DNA of 64,000 nucleotides. Source: Synechococcus sp. CCY 0621. Lineage in GTDB: Bacteria; Cyanobacteriota; Cyanobacteriia; PCC-6307; Cyanobiaceae. Position numbers and translations under genes: made by a program. The notes beneath the pieces are model-generated. The model saw nothing but the letters and a program-made list of their open reading frames with translations, was not told the origin of the DNA and did not search any database. Position 1 is the stretch's first letter; every line of letters begins with the position of its first letter. This document shows, piece by piece, positions 1 to 8,674 of the stretch. The stretch lies in NCBI RefSeq assembly GCF_019038465.1, contig NZ_JAFKRH010000030.1, positions 41,260 through 105,259 on the forward strand, read 5' to 3'.

Positions 1-46
1 GCGCCGCGATGGGGCCGTGCGAGTGGTGCGGGGGGAGCAGCCATGA
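1..46 (+). CDS. 3' end of an upstream coding sequence (partial)
   Basis: Frame 2 is open from the window edge and ends RRDGAVRVVRGEQP followed by TGA at 44-46. That stop overlaps the ATG of the next gene in an ATGA arrangement, the same junction seen at many operon boundaries in this window. Only 14 codons are visible, so the product cannot be named. The overlap is the sole support; the fragment could be chance. Confidence 0.4.
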   Translation, partial: RRDGAVRVVRGEQP

Positions 47-1050
47 GCCGCCTGGGGCGGGCGGCCAACCGGGCGGCGGACCTGCTGTTCCTGCCGCCCC
101 TGGATCGCCTCTGGCGCCGTCGCCTGCGGGGCAAGGTGCTCTGCCTGCTCTACCACCGGGTGGAGGAGCCTGGCCGGGTGCCCTTCCTCGACCGCTTCGG
201 GGTGCCGCCGATCCCCCCCGCCGCTCTGGCGGCGGAACTGGGGTTCCTGCGGCGCAACGGCGCCCGCTTCCTTACCTATGCCGATCTGAGGGCGGGCCGC
301 TTCCCTTCCGCTGAGGAGTTCGCGGTGATCGTCAGCTTCGATGACGGCCTGCGCTGCAACTACGAGGAAGGGATGGACGTCCTGCAGGCGCTGGGCATCC
401 CCGCGGTGTTCTTCCAGTCCACCGGGATGCTCGCCGGTGGGGAGCTGGTCTGGGAGCACGCCCTCTACTGGTACGCGGCCCACCCCACCCTGGCGCCCCG
501 CCTGGAGGAGCTGGCCCGGCGCCGGCTGGATCTGCCGGCCGACCTGCGGGGGGCAGCCCTGATCGCCCGGCTGCGGGATGCCACCCCCATGGCCGGGGTG
601 CGGAATCTGCTGGCGGAGCTGGCCGAGTGCTGGAGTACGGCCGGCGCGCTGGTGGCGGCGGCCGATGGCCTTTACCCCAGCGAGGCCCACCTGCGCCGGG
701 CCCGTGACGCCGGCCATGAGGTGGGCAGCCACGGCCACCACCATGTCCCCCGCTGCAGCATCAGCCCGGCGGAGTTCGAGCAGGAACTGGTCCGATCAGG
801 CGCCGTGCTCGGCGGGGTGCTGGGGGAAGCGCCCCGGTCGTTCTCCTACCCCTTCAACAGCCATCTGCCCGGCGACGGGGACATCTGCGGCCGCCACTAC
901 CTCCAGGTGGCCACCGTCGACGCCGCCCTGGTGACCCCCACCACCCCGGCCCTGGAGCTGCCCCGCTTCACCTGGCCGGGGCCCCACGCCAACCCGCTGC
1001 GCCGCCGCCGCTGGCTCTGGACCGGAACACTGGCCTGGCCAGGGAGATAG
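43..1050 (+). CDS. Polysaccharide deacetylase (NodB-homology, CE4-type) family protein
   Basis: A 335-residue protein with the two hallmark motifs of the NodB domain: SFDDG at residues 98-102 (catalytic and metal-binding aspartates) and a histidine-rich GSHGHHH at 228-234 (metal ligands). Family members remove N- or O-acetyl groups from peptidoglycan or exopolysaccharide sugars. The N-terminus is basic and hydrophobic (AADLLFLPPLDRLWRRR), but I see no clean signal peptide, so location is uncertain. The ATG at 43 overlaps the stop of the preceding frame, suggesting membership of an upstream operon, perhaps for polysaccharide or cell-wall modification. The substrate cannot be inferred. Confidence 0.85.
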   Translation: MSRLGRAANRAADLLFLPPLDRLWRRRLRGKVLCLLYHRVEEPGRVPFLDRFGVPPIPPAALAAELGFLRRNGARFLTYADLRAGRFPSAEEFAVIVSFDDGLRCNYEEGMDVLQALGIPAVFFQSTGMLAGGELVWEHALYWYAAHPTLAPRLEELARRRLDLPADLRGAALIARLRDATPMAGVRNLLAELAECWSTAGALVAAADGLYPSEAHLRRARDAGHEVGSHGHHHVPRCSISPAEFEQELVRSGAVLGGVLGEAPRSFSYPFNSHLPGDGDICGRHYLQVATVDAALVTPTTPALELPRFTWPGPHANPLRRRRWLWTGTLAWPGR

Positions 1051-1074
1051 GGTCTGGTTTCCTTCCTCGCTGCA

Positions 1075-1740
1075 ATGGCCTGGCCCCTGGCCATGTTTGA
1101 CGGGACCATCAGCCTCACCACCCTGGAATCCCTGCTCCACGACTGGGGGTACTGGGTGGTGTTCGGCGCCATGCTGCTGGAGAACGCCGGCGTGCCCCTG
1201 CCCGGCGAGACGGTCACCCTGCTGGCGGGCTACGCGGCCGGCAGCGGCCAGCTGCAGGTGCTCGGGGTGATGGGGGCGGCGGCCGGCGGAGCGATCCTGG
1301 GAGACAACATCGGCTACTGGGTGGGGCGCCGGGCGGGCTGGGGGCTGCTGCTGCGGGCGGGACGGCTGCTGGGCCGCAGTCCGGAGCAGATGGAGGCCCT
1401 GCGGGAGCGCTTTCTGCGCCATGCCGGCAAGTCGGTGCTGCTGGGCCGGTTCGTGGCGGTGCTGCGGGTGCTGGCCGGCCCGATCGCCGGGGCCGTGCGG
1501 ATGCCCTACCGCCGTTTCCTGCTGTTCAACATGCTCGGAGCCGTGCTCTGGGCTTCGACGATGGTGGGGCTGGCCTGGCTCGGCGGGCGCTGGGTCCCCT
1601 TTGATCAGATGGTGAAGGGGGTCGTCGAGTTCGGCCTCGGCGCCCTGGTGCTGCTGGTGATCGTGCTGGTGGTGCCGAAGCTGGTGGCCCGCTTTGAGGA
1701 GGCCCAGCTGGAACAGGAGGCCAAGGATCCTCCCGCCTGA
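1075..1740 (+). CDS. DedA family (VTT domain) integral membrane protein
   Basis: A 221-residue polytopic membrane protein. It carries the DedA signature ENAGVPLPGE at residues 36-45, then glycine-rich reentrant segments (GAILGDNIGYWVGRRAG) and RFVAVLRVLAGPIAGAVRM near residue 125. DedA/VTT proteins act in the inner membrane; several are implicated in undecaprenyl-phosphate or phospholipid flipping and membrane homeostasis. It lies 24 bp after the deacetylase on the same strand, so co-transcription is plausible and would fit a lipid-carrier role in envelope polysaccharide handling (inference). An internal ATG at 1093 is an alternative start. Confidence 0.85.
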   Translation: MAWPLAMFDGTISLTTLESLLHDWGYWVVFGAMLLENAGVPLPGETVTLLAGYAAGSGQLQVLGVMGAAAGGAILGDNIGYWVGRRAGWGLLLRAGRLLGRSPEQMEALRERFLRHAGKSVLLGRFVAVLRVLAGPIAGAVRMPYRRFLLFNMLGAVLWASTMVGLAWLGGRWVPFDQMVKGVVEFGLGALVLLVIVLVVPKLVARFEEAQLEQEAKDPPA

Positions 1741-1761
1741 GCGACTCGGGCCGGCGGCCGC

Positions 1762-3582
1762 CTACAGGCCGAAGTGTCGGCAGATCAGCCACGGCACCAC
1801 CAGGGCCAGCCCGATGGAAAGGGGGGCCCCGTAGCGGGCCATGTCGAGGAAGCGGTAGCGGCCGGGGCCGAACACCATCAGGTTGGTCTGGTAGCCGATC
1901 GGGGTGAGGAAGCTCTGGCTGGCGGCGAAGGTGATCGCGAAGATGAAGGCCATCGGTGGCATCGCCAGCCCCTTGGCCAGTTCGGTGGCGATCGGGATCA
2001 GCAGCACCACGGTGGTGCCGTTGCTGAGCGCCTCTGTGAACAGCTGACCCAGCACGAACACCACCAGCAGCACCCCATAGGCGGGCCAGCCCCTGAGGGA
2101 CTGCAGAAGATCGGTGGCCAGGGCCTCCGCCAGGCCGGTCTTCTGCATCGCCACGCTGAAGCAGGAGAGGGAACCCAGCAACAGGATCACGTCCCAGCGA
2201 ATCGAGCGCAGCAACTCCCCGGAGCGCAGGCAGCCCGTGGCCACCATCGCCACCATCGCCAGCAGCACCGAGGCCATCAATGGAAGGATCTTGAGCATCG
2301 GCAGCAGGATCATCAACGCCGCGATCCCCATGGCGATGAACTTGCGATCGGTGGTGGGCAGGTCCTTCTCGAGCTCATCGAGCAGCACGAGGTCGTTGTT
2401 GGCCTGCATGCCGCGAATGGCATCCACAGGCGCCTGCAGCAGCAGCACGTCGCCGGCCTGCAGCACCACCCGGCCCAGCAGTTCCCGCAGCACCTGGTTG
2501 CCCCGCCGCACCGCCAGCAAGGTGGCGTTGTAGCGCTGGCGAAAGCGCATGTCCCGCACACTCGCCCCGGCCAGGGTGGAACCATTGGGCAGCAGCACCT
2601 CCACCACCCGCTGGGGGGAGGTCGTCTCGCCGGCCAGCTCGCGCAGGTCCTCCTCCTGCTCGCCGATCGGGGCGAGGGTGACGGTGTGCTCCTGCTGGAG
2701 ACGCAGCAGGTTGTCGCGGTTGCAGCGCAGCAGCAGCCGGTCACCGGCCTGCAGGGGCAGGTCGGCCAGGGGGGCGGTGAAGCTGTCCTGGCCCCGGTGC
2801 AGCTCCAGCACATCCACGTCGAAGCGCCGCTGCAGGCGGCTGTTGTGGAGCGACTGGCCAATCAGCTCGGACTGCTCCGGGATCAGCACATCGGTGAGGT
2901 AGCCGTCACGGGCGAGGCCGCCGAGCAGGTCTTCATCGCCCTTGCCGCGGTCGGGCAGCAGCCGATCGGAGACCACCAGCATGTACAGCCCCCCCAGCAG
3001 CCACACAGGGATGCCGATGGCCGTGAAGCTGAACAGCTCCAGGGAACCGAAGCCCAGCTGGCGGCTCACATCGCTGGCCAGCAGGTTGGTGGAGGTGCCG
3101 AGCAGGGAGATGGTGCCGCCCAGCACGGTGGCGAACGACAGGGGCAGCAGCACCTTTGAGGGGGAAACGCCACGCCGGTGGCACCAGCCTTCGATCACCG
3201 GAAGCAGGGTGGCCACGATCGGGGTGTTGGGGATGAAGCCCGAGATCGGGGCCACCACCCCCACCATCAGGGCGATCATGCGCTTGGGGCTGCGCACGGC
3301 GTCGGAACCGATCAGGGCCCGCAACCGATCCAGGCCGCCACTGCGGAACAGGCCGGCCGAGACGGCGAACAGGCCCATCAGGGTGATCAGGGCGGGGCTG
3401 CCGAAACCCTGCACCGCCTCATCCGGCTTGAGCACCTGGAAGCTGACCAGCAGGGCCGCCGCCAGCAGGCCAGTGACTTCCGGGGCGAGCCAACCGGTGA
3501 CGAACAGAACCATCGCCCCGACGAACACCGCCAGGGTGATGAGGCCTTCCGGTGTGGCGGCGACCGTGAGGAACGCTGGCAT
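1762..3582 (-). CDS. SLC13/DASS-type anion permease with paired TrkA-C domains
   Basis: The protein has 606 residues from the ATG at 3582. Hydrophobic segments at the N-terminus (after MPAFLTVAATPEG) and C-terminus flank a soluble centre of about 200 residues with two RCK_C/TrkA-C-like units, each ending in a phrase such as LQAGDRLLLRC or LQAGDVLLLQAP. This is the layout of cyanobacterial SLC13 permeases that carry sulfate, dicarboxylates or related anions with sodium. The open frame continues upstream to 3855, but that part overlaps the preceding APC gene and is not membrane-like, so I place the start 8 bp after that gene's stop. The transported anion is unknown. Confidence 0.85.
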   Translation of the reverse strand: MPAFLTVAATPEGLITLAVFVGAMVLFVTGWLAPEVTGLLAAALLVSFQVLKPDEAVQGFGSPALITLMGLFAVSAGLFRSGGLDRLRALIGSDAVRSPKRMIALMVGVVAPISGFIPNTPIVATLLPVIEGWCHRRGVSPSKVLLPLSFATVLGGTISLLGTSTNLLASDVSRQLGFGSLELFSFTAIGIPVWLLGGLYMLVVSDRLLPDRGKGDEDLLGGLARDGYLTDVLIPEQSELIGQSLHNSRLQRRFDVDVLELHRGQDSFTAPLADLPLQAGDRLLLRCNRDNLLRLQQEHTVTLAPIGEQEEDLRELAGETTSPQRVVEVLLPNGSTLAGASVRDMRFRQRYNATLLAVRRGNQVLRELLGRVVLQAGDVLLLQAPVDAIRGMQANNDLVLLDELEKDLPTTDRKFIAMGIAALMILLPMLKILPLMASVLLAMVAMVATGCLRSGELLRSIRWDVILLLGSLSCFSVAMQKTGLAEALATDLLQSLRGWPAYGVLLVVFVLGQLFTEALSNGTTVVLLIPIATELAKGLAMPPMAFIFAITFAASQSFLTPIGYQTNLMVFGPGRYRFLDMARYGAPLSIGLALVVPWLICRHFGL

Positions 3583-3590
3583 CGGGCCGT

Positions 3591-5471
3591 TCAGAGGTAG
3601 AAGCCGACCGTAGTAACGACCCGGGTGCCGCGCTCTCGCAGGGCCCGCCGCAGGCGGATCGTCGACTGGTTGTGCAACAGGTTCTCCCAGCGGTGGCGGG
3701 TGACGAACACCGGCAGCACCACCATGCAGAAGGAGTGGCGGTCCTTGTGGTGCTGCTGCTCGAAGCGCCCCACGAACTGGGCCACCGGGTCCACCAGGGA
3801 GCGGTAGGGGGACTCCAGCACCTCCAGCGGAACGTCCGGCAGCTGGCGGCTCCACTGCTCGCGGAAGGCCTCGGCGCGGCCGTCACCGAGATCAACATGC
3901 ACCGCCACCAGGTCGCTGGCGTTGCTGCGGGCAAAGCAGAGGGCCTCGAGGGTGCCGCGGTGCAGCTGGCCCACCAGGACCACCGTGGGGGTGCCGCCAC
4001 CGGGGGGCGGCGAGGCCGGCAGTTGCAGGCGCTCAACGGTGTCAAGGCGCAGACGCCTGGCCACGGCGTCGTAGTGGGTGCGAATGCGGAGATACAGCAT
4101 CACCAGCAGGGGGATCGCCACCACCACCACCCAGGCCCCATGGGTGAACTTGCTGATCAGAAGGATCACCGCCACCACGGCGGTGATCGCTGCTCCGATG
4201 CCGTTGATCAGCGCCCGGGAGCGCCAGCCCCGGTCCTGCAGCTTCCACCAGTGCACCACCATCCCGGCCTGGGACAGGGTGAAACTGATGAACACCCCCA
4301 CGGCATAGAGGGGGATCAGGCGGCTGACGCTGCCGTCGACGATCACCAGCAACAGGCCGGCGAGGGCGCTGAGGGCAAAGATGCCGTTGCTGAACACCAG
4401 CCGGTCGCCCAGGGAGCACAGCTGGCGGGGCAGAAAGCCGTCCTGGGCCAGGAAAGCGGCCAGCCGCGGGAAATCGGCGTAGGCGGTGTTGGCAGCCAGC
4501 AGCAGGATCAGCAGCGTCGCCAGCTGCAACAGGAACAGCAGCGGACCATCTCCGAAGATCCGCTCCCCCAGCTGATAGAGCAGCGTGGGCCCGTTGTCCT
4601 CCACCACCAGCCCGGCCTGGCTGGCCAGGGCGCTGATACCGCTGAACATCAGGGCCAGCATCAGCACCATCACCACCAGGACGCGACGGGCGTTGCGCCA
4701 TTCCACCGGCTTGAAGGCGCCGACACTGTCGCTGATCGCCTCGATGCCGGTGAGGGCGGCGCAACCGGAGCTGAAGGCCCGCATCAGCAGCAGGGGGCCA
4801 ATGGCCTGCAGCCCCTGGCTGCCCTGGTGGGCGGCTTCCAGCAGCCGCTGCTGCTCCGCCAGCGGCAGGGGGGAGAGCTGGCCCAACCCCGTCTTGATGA
4901 ACCCCGCCACCACGAGAGTGACGACGGCGCCCATGAACAGAAAAGTGGGCAGACTCAGCAACCTGGCACTGGAGCTCACACCCCGCAGGTTGGCGAGCAT
5001 CACCAGCAGCACCGCCAGCAGGCAGAGGGGCACCCGTACCGCAGCCAGTCCGGGGACATAGGAGGTGAGGGCGGCGATGCCAGCGGCCACGCTCACCGCC
5101 ACGGTCAGCACGTAATCAATGGAGAGCGACGCGCCGGCCACCAGCCCCGCGGTCTGGCCGAGGTTCTGCTGCGAGACCCGGTAGGAGCCGCCCCCGTGCG
5201 GGTAGGCCTTGATCGTCTGCCGGTAGCTGCTGGCCACCACCAGCATCAGGGCCACGATCAGACCGGTGATCGGCAGGGTGAAGGGCAGGGCCGCCGCACC
5301 GCCCATCCCCAGCACCAGCACGATTTCCTGGGTGGCGTAGGCCACCGAGGAGAGGGCATCGGAGCTGAGGATCGCCAGGGCTTCGGCGTTGCTGTAGCGC
5401 TCCTCGTGATGGGCGCTGGTGGGCAGGGGAGAGCCGATCAACCGGCGCCGCAGGGTGTCGAGGCGGGACAT
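3591..5471 (-). CDS. APC superfamily amino acid/polyamine-type permease
   Basis: A polytopic membrane protein of about 626 residues. The first helix region reads ALAILSSDALSSVAYATQEI, followed by KAYPHGGGSYRVSQQNLG, both typical of large APC permeases that resemble KUP and amino acid transporters. About twelve hydrophobic segments are followed by a hydrophilic C-terminal tail from roughly residue 470 with a Rossmann-like feel (PTVVLVGQLHRGTLEAL), possibly regulatory. ATGs at 5486 and 5471 are both available; I chose the inner one because MSRLDTLRRRLIG resembles homologues. It is followed 8 bp later by the SLC13 gene, so the two form an operon. The substrate is not predictable. Confidence 0.82.
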   Translation of the reverse strand: MSRLDTLRRRLIGSPLPTSAHHEERYSNAEALAILSSDALSSVAYATQEIVLVLGMGGAAALPFTLPITGLIVALMLVVASSYRQTIKAYPHGGGSYRVSQQNLGQTAGLVAGASLSIDYVLTVAVSVAAGIAALTSYVPGLAAVRVPLCLLAVLLVMLANLRGVSSSARLLSLPTFLFMGAVVTLVVAGFIKTGLGQLSPLPLAEQQRLLEAAHQGSQGLQAIGPLLLMRAFSSGCAALTGIEAISDSVGAFKPVEWRNARRVLVVMVLMLALMFSGISALASQAGLVVEDNGPTLLYQLGERIFGDGPLLFLLQLATLLILLLAANTAYADFPRLAAFLAQDGFLPRQLCSLGDRLVFSNGIFALSALAGLLLVIVDGSVSRLIPLYAVGVFISFTLSQAGMVVHWWKLQDRGWRSRALINGIGAAITAVVAVILLISKFTHGAWVVVVAIPLLVMLYLRIRTHYDAVARRLRLDTVERLQLPASPPPGGGTPTVVLVGQLHRGTLEALCFARSNASDLVAVHVDLGDGRAEAFREQWSRQLPDVPLEVLESPYRSLVDPVAQFVGRFEQQHHKDRHSFCMVVLPVFVTRHRWENLLHNQSTIRLRRALRERGTRVVTTVGFYL

Positions 5472-5576
5472 GCGGCGTCGGCCCATCCTGTGAATGCCTT
5501 AGGACGCTAAGGGCCGTGGGCTCGACCGTCCTGCGCGCCCCAACCCGCCCGCTTCCGGCCTGGGCTGATCGGCGCC

Positions 5577-5684
5577 ATGGGACCAACCTCGCTGTTGAGC
5601 ACCCTCCTAATCCTGTTGATGGGCGTGCTGCTGGAGCGGCGATTGCAGCGCAGCGAGCCTGTCCTGGAGCGGACGCATCGCTGA
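5577..5684 (+). CDS. Possible 35-residue single-span membrane peptide
   Basis: An ATG-initiated frame of 35 codons lies in the 250-bp divergent gap before the ATPase gene. It encodes MGPTSLLSTLLILLMGVLL, one predicted transmembrane helix, then a basic tail (ERRLQRSEPVLERTHR). No convincing Shine-Dalgarno sequence precedes it. Cyanobacteria have many such small thylakoid or plasma-membrane proteins, but this one matches none I recognise. It is offered as a candidate only. Confidence 0.3.
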   Translation: MGPTSLLSTLLILLMGVLLERRLQRSEPVLERTHR

Positions 5685-5737
5685 CGAACACCACTGCAGG
5701 GTGAGACTAATGTTCGGGCGATTCGTGAATCGCCACG

Positions 5738-8503
5738 TTGAACACCGCCACGACCGCGAGCCCCTGGCACGCCCTGGCTCCTGAGGAATGCCTCAAGGGC
5801 CTGGAGGCCAGCGCCGACGGCCTGAGCACGGCCCAATGTGCCGAGCGGCTGGCCAGGGTGGGGCTGAACCGGTTGGAGCTCAAGGCCGGCCGCAGCAACC
5901 TGCGCATCCTCTGGGATCAGTTCAGCAACGTGATGCTGATCATGCTGCTGGCCGTGGCGGCGGTGTCGGCCGGTGTGGCCTATGCGGCCCAGCGCTTCCC
6001 CAAGGACGCGATCGCCATCGTGCTGATCGTGGGCCTCAACGCCCTGCTGGGCTACCTGCAGGAAAGCCGCGCCCAGCAGGCGCTGCAGGCCCTGCGCGAC
6101 ATGGCCCAACCCCTGGTGACCGTGCGGCGTGACGGCATCTGGGAGCGGCTGCCCAGCGAGCAGCTGGTGCCGGGGGATCTGATCCGGGTGGAAGCCGGTG
6201 ACAGGGTGCCCGCCGATGCCCGCCTGCTGGAGGTGGCCGAGCTGGGCCTGCGGGAGGCAGCCCTCACCGGCGAGGCCGAAGCGGTGAACAAGCTGGCCAT
6301 GCTGGTGCTCGATCCCACCACCCCGGTCCTGGAGCGCCAGAACTGTCTGTTCCAGGGCACCGAAGTGGTACGCGGCCGCGGGCTGGCGGTGGTCAGCGCC
6401 ACCGGCATGGACACCGAACTGGGCAAGATCGCCCAGATGATCAACACGGCGGGTGGCGAGACCACGCCGCTGCAGGAACGGCTCGACGGGCTGGCCAACG
6501 TGCTGGTGGTCTCCGCCCTCGCCCTGGTGGCCGTGGTGGTGCTACTGGGCTGGTTGCTGGGGCAGCGCCTGCTGGATCTGCTGGAGGTGGCCCTGTCGAT
6601 GGCGGTGGCGATCGTGCCCGAAGGGCTGCCGGCGGTGATCACCGTGACCCTGGCGATCGGCACCCAGCGGATGGTGCAGCGCGCCGCCCTGATCCGCCGC
6701 CTGCCGGCGGTGGAAGCCCTGGGTTCGGTCACGGTGATCTGCACCGACAAGACCGGCACCCTCACCCTCAACCGCCAGGTGGTCCAGGAGCTGCGCAGCG
6801 GCACCACGGCGCTTGCGGTCAGCGGCAACGGCTACGACCCCCACGGGGACTTCCGGGCCACCGACCTGGCCCCGCCCGCTGGAGCCGAGGGCGGTCTGGC
6901 CCCAGGCGGCCGGAACCTGCTGCTCCAGGCCGGGGTGCTCTGCAGCGACGCCGAACTCAAGCAGGAACCCGACGGCCGCTGGGAGATCCTTGGCGATCCC
7001 ACCGAGGGGGCTCTGGTGGTGGCGGCGGCAAAGGCCGACCTGGATGGTTTCGCCCTGCGCAGCCATTACAAGCGCGACGCCGAGATCCCCTTCAGCTCCG
7101 AGCGCCAGCTGATGGCTGTCTGGGTGCTGGACCCCGACGGCAGCCTGCAGGCCCCCCTGGGGGACACGGCGGCCGGCTCCACCACCTTGATGATCAGCAA
7201 GGGGGCCCCCGAGGTGATCCTCGGCACCTGTGATCGCTGGCTCGACGCCTCCGGCGTTGCTCCCCTGAGCGACGACCAGCGCCAGTGGTGGCTGGACCAG
7301 GCCCGCGATCTGGCCGCCTCCGGCCTGCGGGTGCTCGCCTTCGCCTGCGCCCCTCACCACCCCAGCCCCGAACACGAACTGGAGCACCAGGTGCTGCTGG
7401 GGCTGATGGCCCAGCTGGATCCGGCCCGCCCCGAGGTGGCCATGGCGGTCGCCCGCTGCCGGGAAGCTGGCATCCGCCCGGTGATGATCACCGGCGACCA
7501 CCCCCTCACGGCCCGGGCCATCGGCGTCAACATCGGCCTGGTGGAACCTGGCGCCGAAGTGGTGCTCGGCCGGCAGCTGGAGGAGGCCGATGCCGCCGGG
7601 CTGGCCGCGATCGTCGCCCGCTGCAACATCTATGCCCGGGTGCCGCCCGAACAGAAGCTGCGCATCGTCAAGGCCCTGCAGGGCCTGGGCCAGGTGGTGG
7701 CCATGACCGGTGATGGTGTCAACGACGCCCCAGCCCTCAAGCAGGCCCACATCGGCGTGGCCATGGGCATCACCGGCACCGAGGTGAGCAAGGAGGCTTC
7801 CGACATGGTGCTGCTTGACGACAATTTCGCCACGATCGTCAACGCCGTGGAGCAGGGCCGGCTGGTGTACGCCAACATCCGCCGCTTCATCAAATACATC
7901 CTCGGCAGCAATGTCGGCGAGCTGATCACCATCGGCTCCGCCCCCCTGCTCGGTCTGATGGGCGTGCCGATGACCCCCATCCAGATCCTCTGGATGAACC
8001 TCGTCACCGATGGGGTTCCCGCCCTGGCCCTGGCCCTGGAGCCCGGGGAGGCCGGCCTGATGCAACGCCCCCCCGCCGAGCCCGGTGAATCGATCTTCGC
8101 CAGAGGGATCGGCAGCTACATCCTGCGCATCGGCGTGGTGTTCGCCGCCATCACAATCACGATGATGGTGCTGGCCTCCCGCGCTGGCGCCCCCTGGAAG
8201 ACGATGGTCTTCACGATGCTGTGCCTGGCCCAGATGGGTCATGCCCTGGCCGCCCGCAGCGACCGTCCGCTGGTGCAGGTGAATCCCTTCACCAACCCCT
8301 GGCTGCTCGGGGCGGTGGTCTTCACCACGCTGCTGCAGTTGTCCCTGCTCTACGTCCCGGCGCTTGCCAAATTCTTTGGCACCGTGCCGCTCTCGGCCCG
8401 TGATCTGGGCATCTGCGTGGGCTTCAGTCTGGTGTTCTTCCTGTACCTGGAACTGGAGAAAGTTTGGCGGCTGTGGCGCCGCCGCCGCAGCGCCAACGCC
8501 TGA
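5738..8503 (+). CDS. Cation-transporting P-type ATPase (P2A, Ca2+-type, PacL-like)
   Basis: The 921-residue protein has the full P-type layout: N-terminal cation ATPase domain, actuator loop with LTGEAEAVNK, phosphorylation motif CTDKTGTLT (Asp337), nucleotide domain, MITGDHPLTARAIG hinge, MTGDGVNDAPALK, and a C-terminal four-helix bundle. PEGLPA in helix M4 and NLVTDGVPALALALEP in M6 are characteristic of P2-type Ca2+ or related pumps, so ATP-driven export of Ca2+ (or possibly Mn2+ or Na+) is likely. An in-frame TGA at 5726-5728 makes the TTG at 5738 the first usable start. It stands alone, with a gap of about 170 bp before the ndh operon. Confidence 0.9.
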   Translation: MNTATTASPWHALAPEECLKGLEASADGLSTAQCAERLARVGLNRLELKAGRSNLRILWDQFSNVMLIMLLAVAAVSAGVAYAAQRFPKDAIAIVLIVGLNALLGYLQESRAQQALQALRDMAQPLVTVRRDGIWERLPSEQLVPGDLIRVEAGDRVPADARLLEVAELGLREAALTGEAEAVNKLAMLVLDPTTPVLERQNCLFQGTEVVRGRGLAVVSATGMDTELGKIAQMINTAGGETTPLQERLDGLANVLVVSALALVAVVVLLGWLLGQRLLDLLEVALSMAVAIVPEGLPAVITVTLAIGTQRMVQRAALIRRLPAVEALGSVTVICTDKTGTLTLNRQVVQELRSGTTALAVSGNGYDPHGDFRATDLAPPAGAEGGLAPGGRNLLLQAGVLCSDAELKQEPDGRWEILGDPTEGALVVAAAKADLDGFALRSHYKRDAEIPFSSERQLMAVWVLDPDGSLQAPLGDTAAGSTTLMISKGAPEVILGTCDRWLDASGVAPLSDDQRQWWLDQARDLAASGLRVLAFACAPHHPSPEHELEHQVLLGLMAQLDPARPEVAMAVARCREAGIRPVMITGDHPLTARAIGVNIGLVEPGAEVVLGRQLEEADAAGLAAIVARCNIYARVPPEQKLRIVKALQGLGQVVAMTGDGVNDAPALKQAHIGVAMGITGTEVSKEASDMVLLDDNFATIVNAVEQGRLVYANIRRFIKYILGSNVGELITIGSAPLLGLMGVPMTPIQILWMNLVTDGVPALALALEPGEAGLMQRPPAEPGESIFARGIGSYILRIGVVFAAITITMMVLASRAGAPWKTMVFTMLCLAQMGHALAARSDRPLVQVNPFTNPWLLGAVVFTTLLQLSLLYVPALAKFFGTVPLSARDLGICVGFSLVFFLYLELEKVWRLWRRRRSANA

Positions 8504-8583
8504 AGCCTGGGCCGCCTTGCCCAGGGGGGCGGCCGCCTCAGAAGAGGGCTGACTGATAACGACAGCTTGCAGATCCCATAGGA

Positions 8584-8600
8584 CTTTCCTTTTCGGAAAG
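8584..8600 (+). promoter_or_regulatory. Inverted repeat upstream of the CO2-uptake operon
   Basis: CTTTCC-TTTTC-GGAAAG forms a perfect 6-bp inverted repeat about 75 bp upstream of the ndhF3-like start; the flanking GA and GGTC can extend it with a bulge. In other cyanobacteria, operons of this kind are repressed by the LysR-type regulator NdhR/CcmR at T-N11-A-type sites. Assigning this element to that regulator is speculation. It could also be a short hairpin in the leader. Confidence 0.3.
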
Positions 8601-8674
8601 GTCTCCGCCAGGCGCCCGGGATCTTAGTGTTCGCCACCACGTGGGCCATCTCCGGTCCCGATTGTTCTCCCGCC

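Noticed and set aside
1774..5510. Long plus-strand open frames antisense to the SLC13 and APC permease genes
   Set aside because: They are His/Gln/Gly-rich translations typical of the reverse complement of GC-rich coding DNA, and the minus-strand frames carry clear membrane-transporter motifs.
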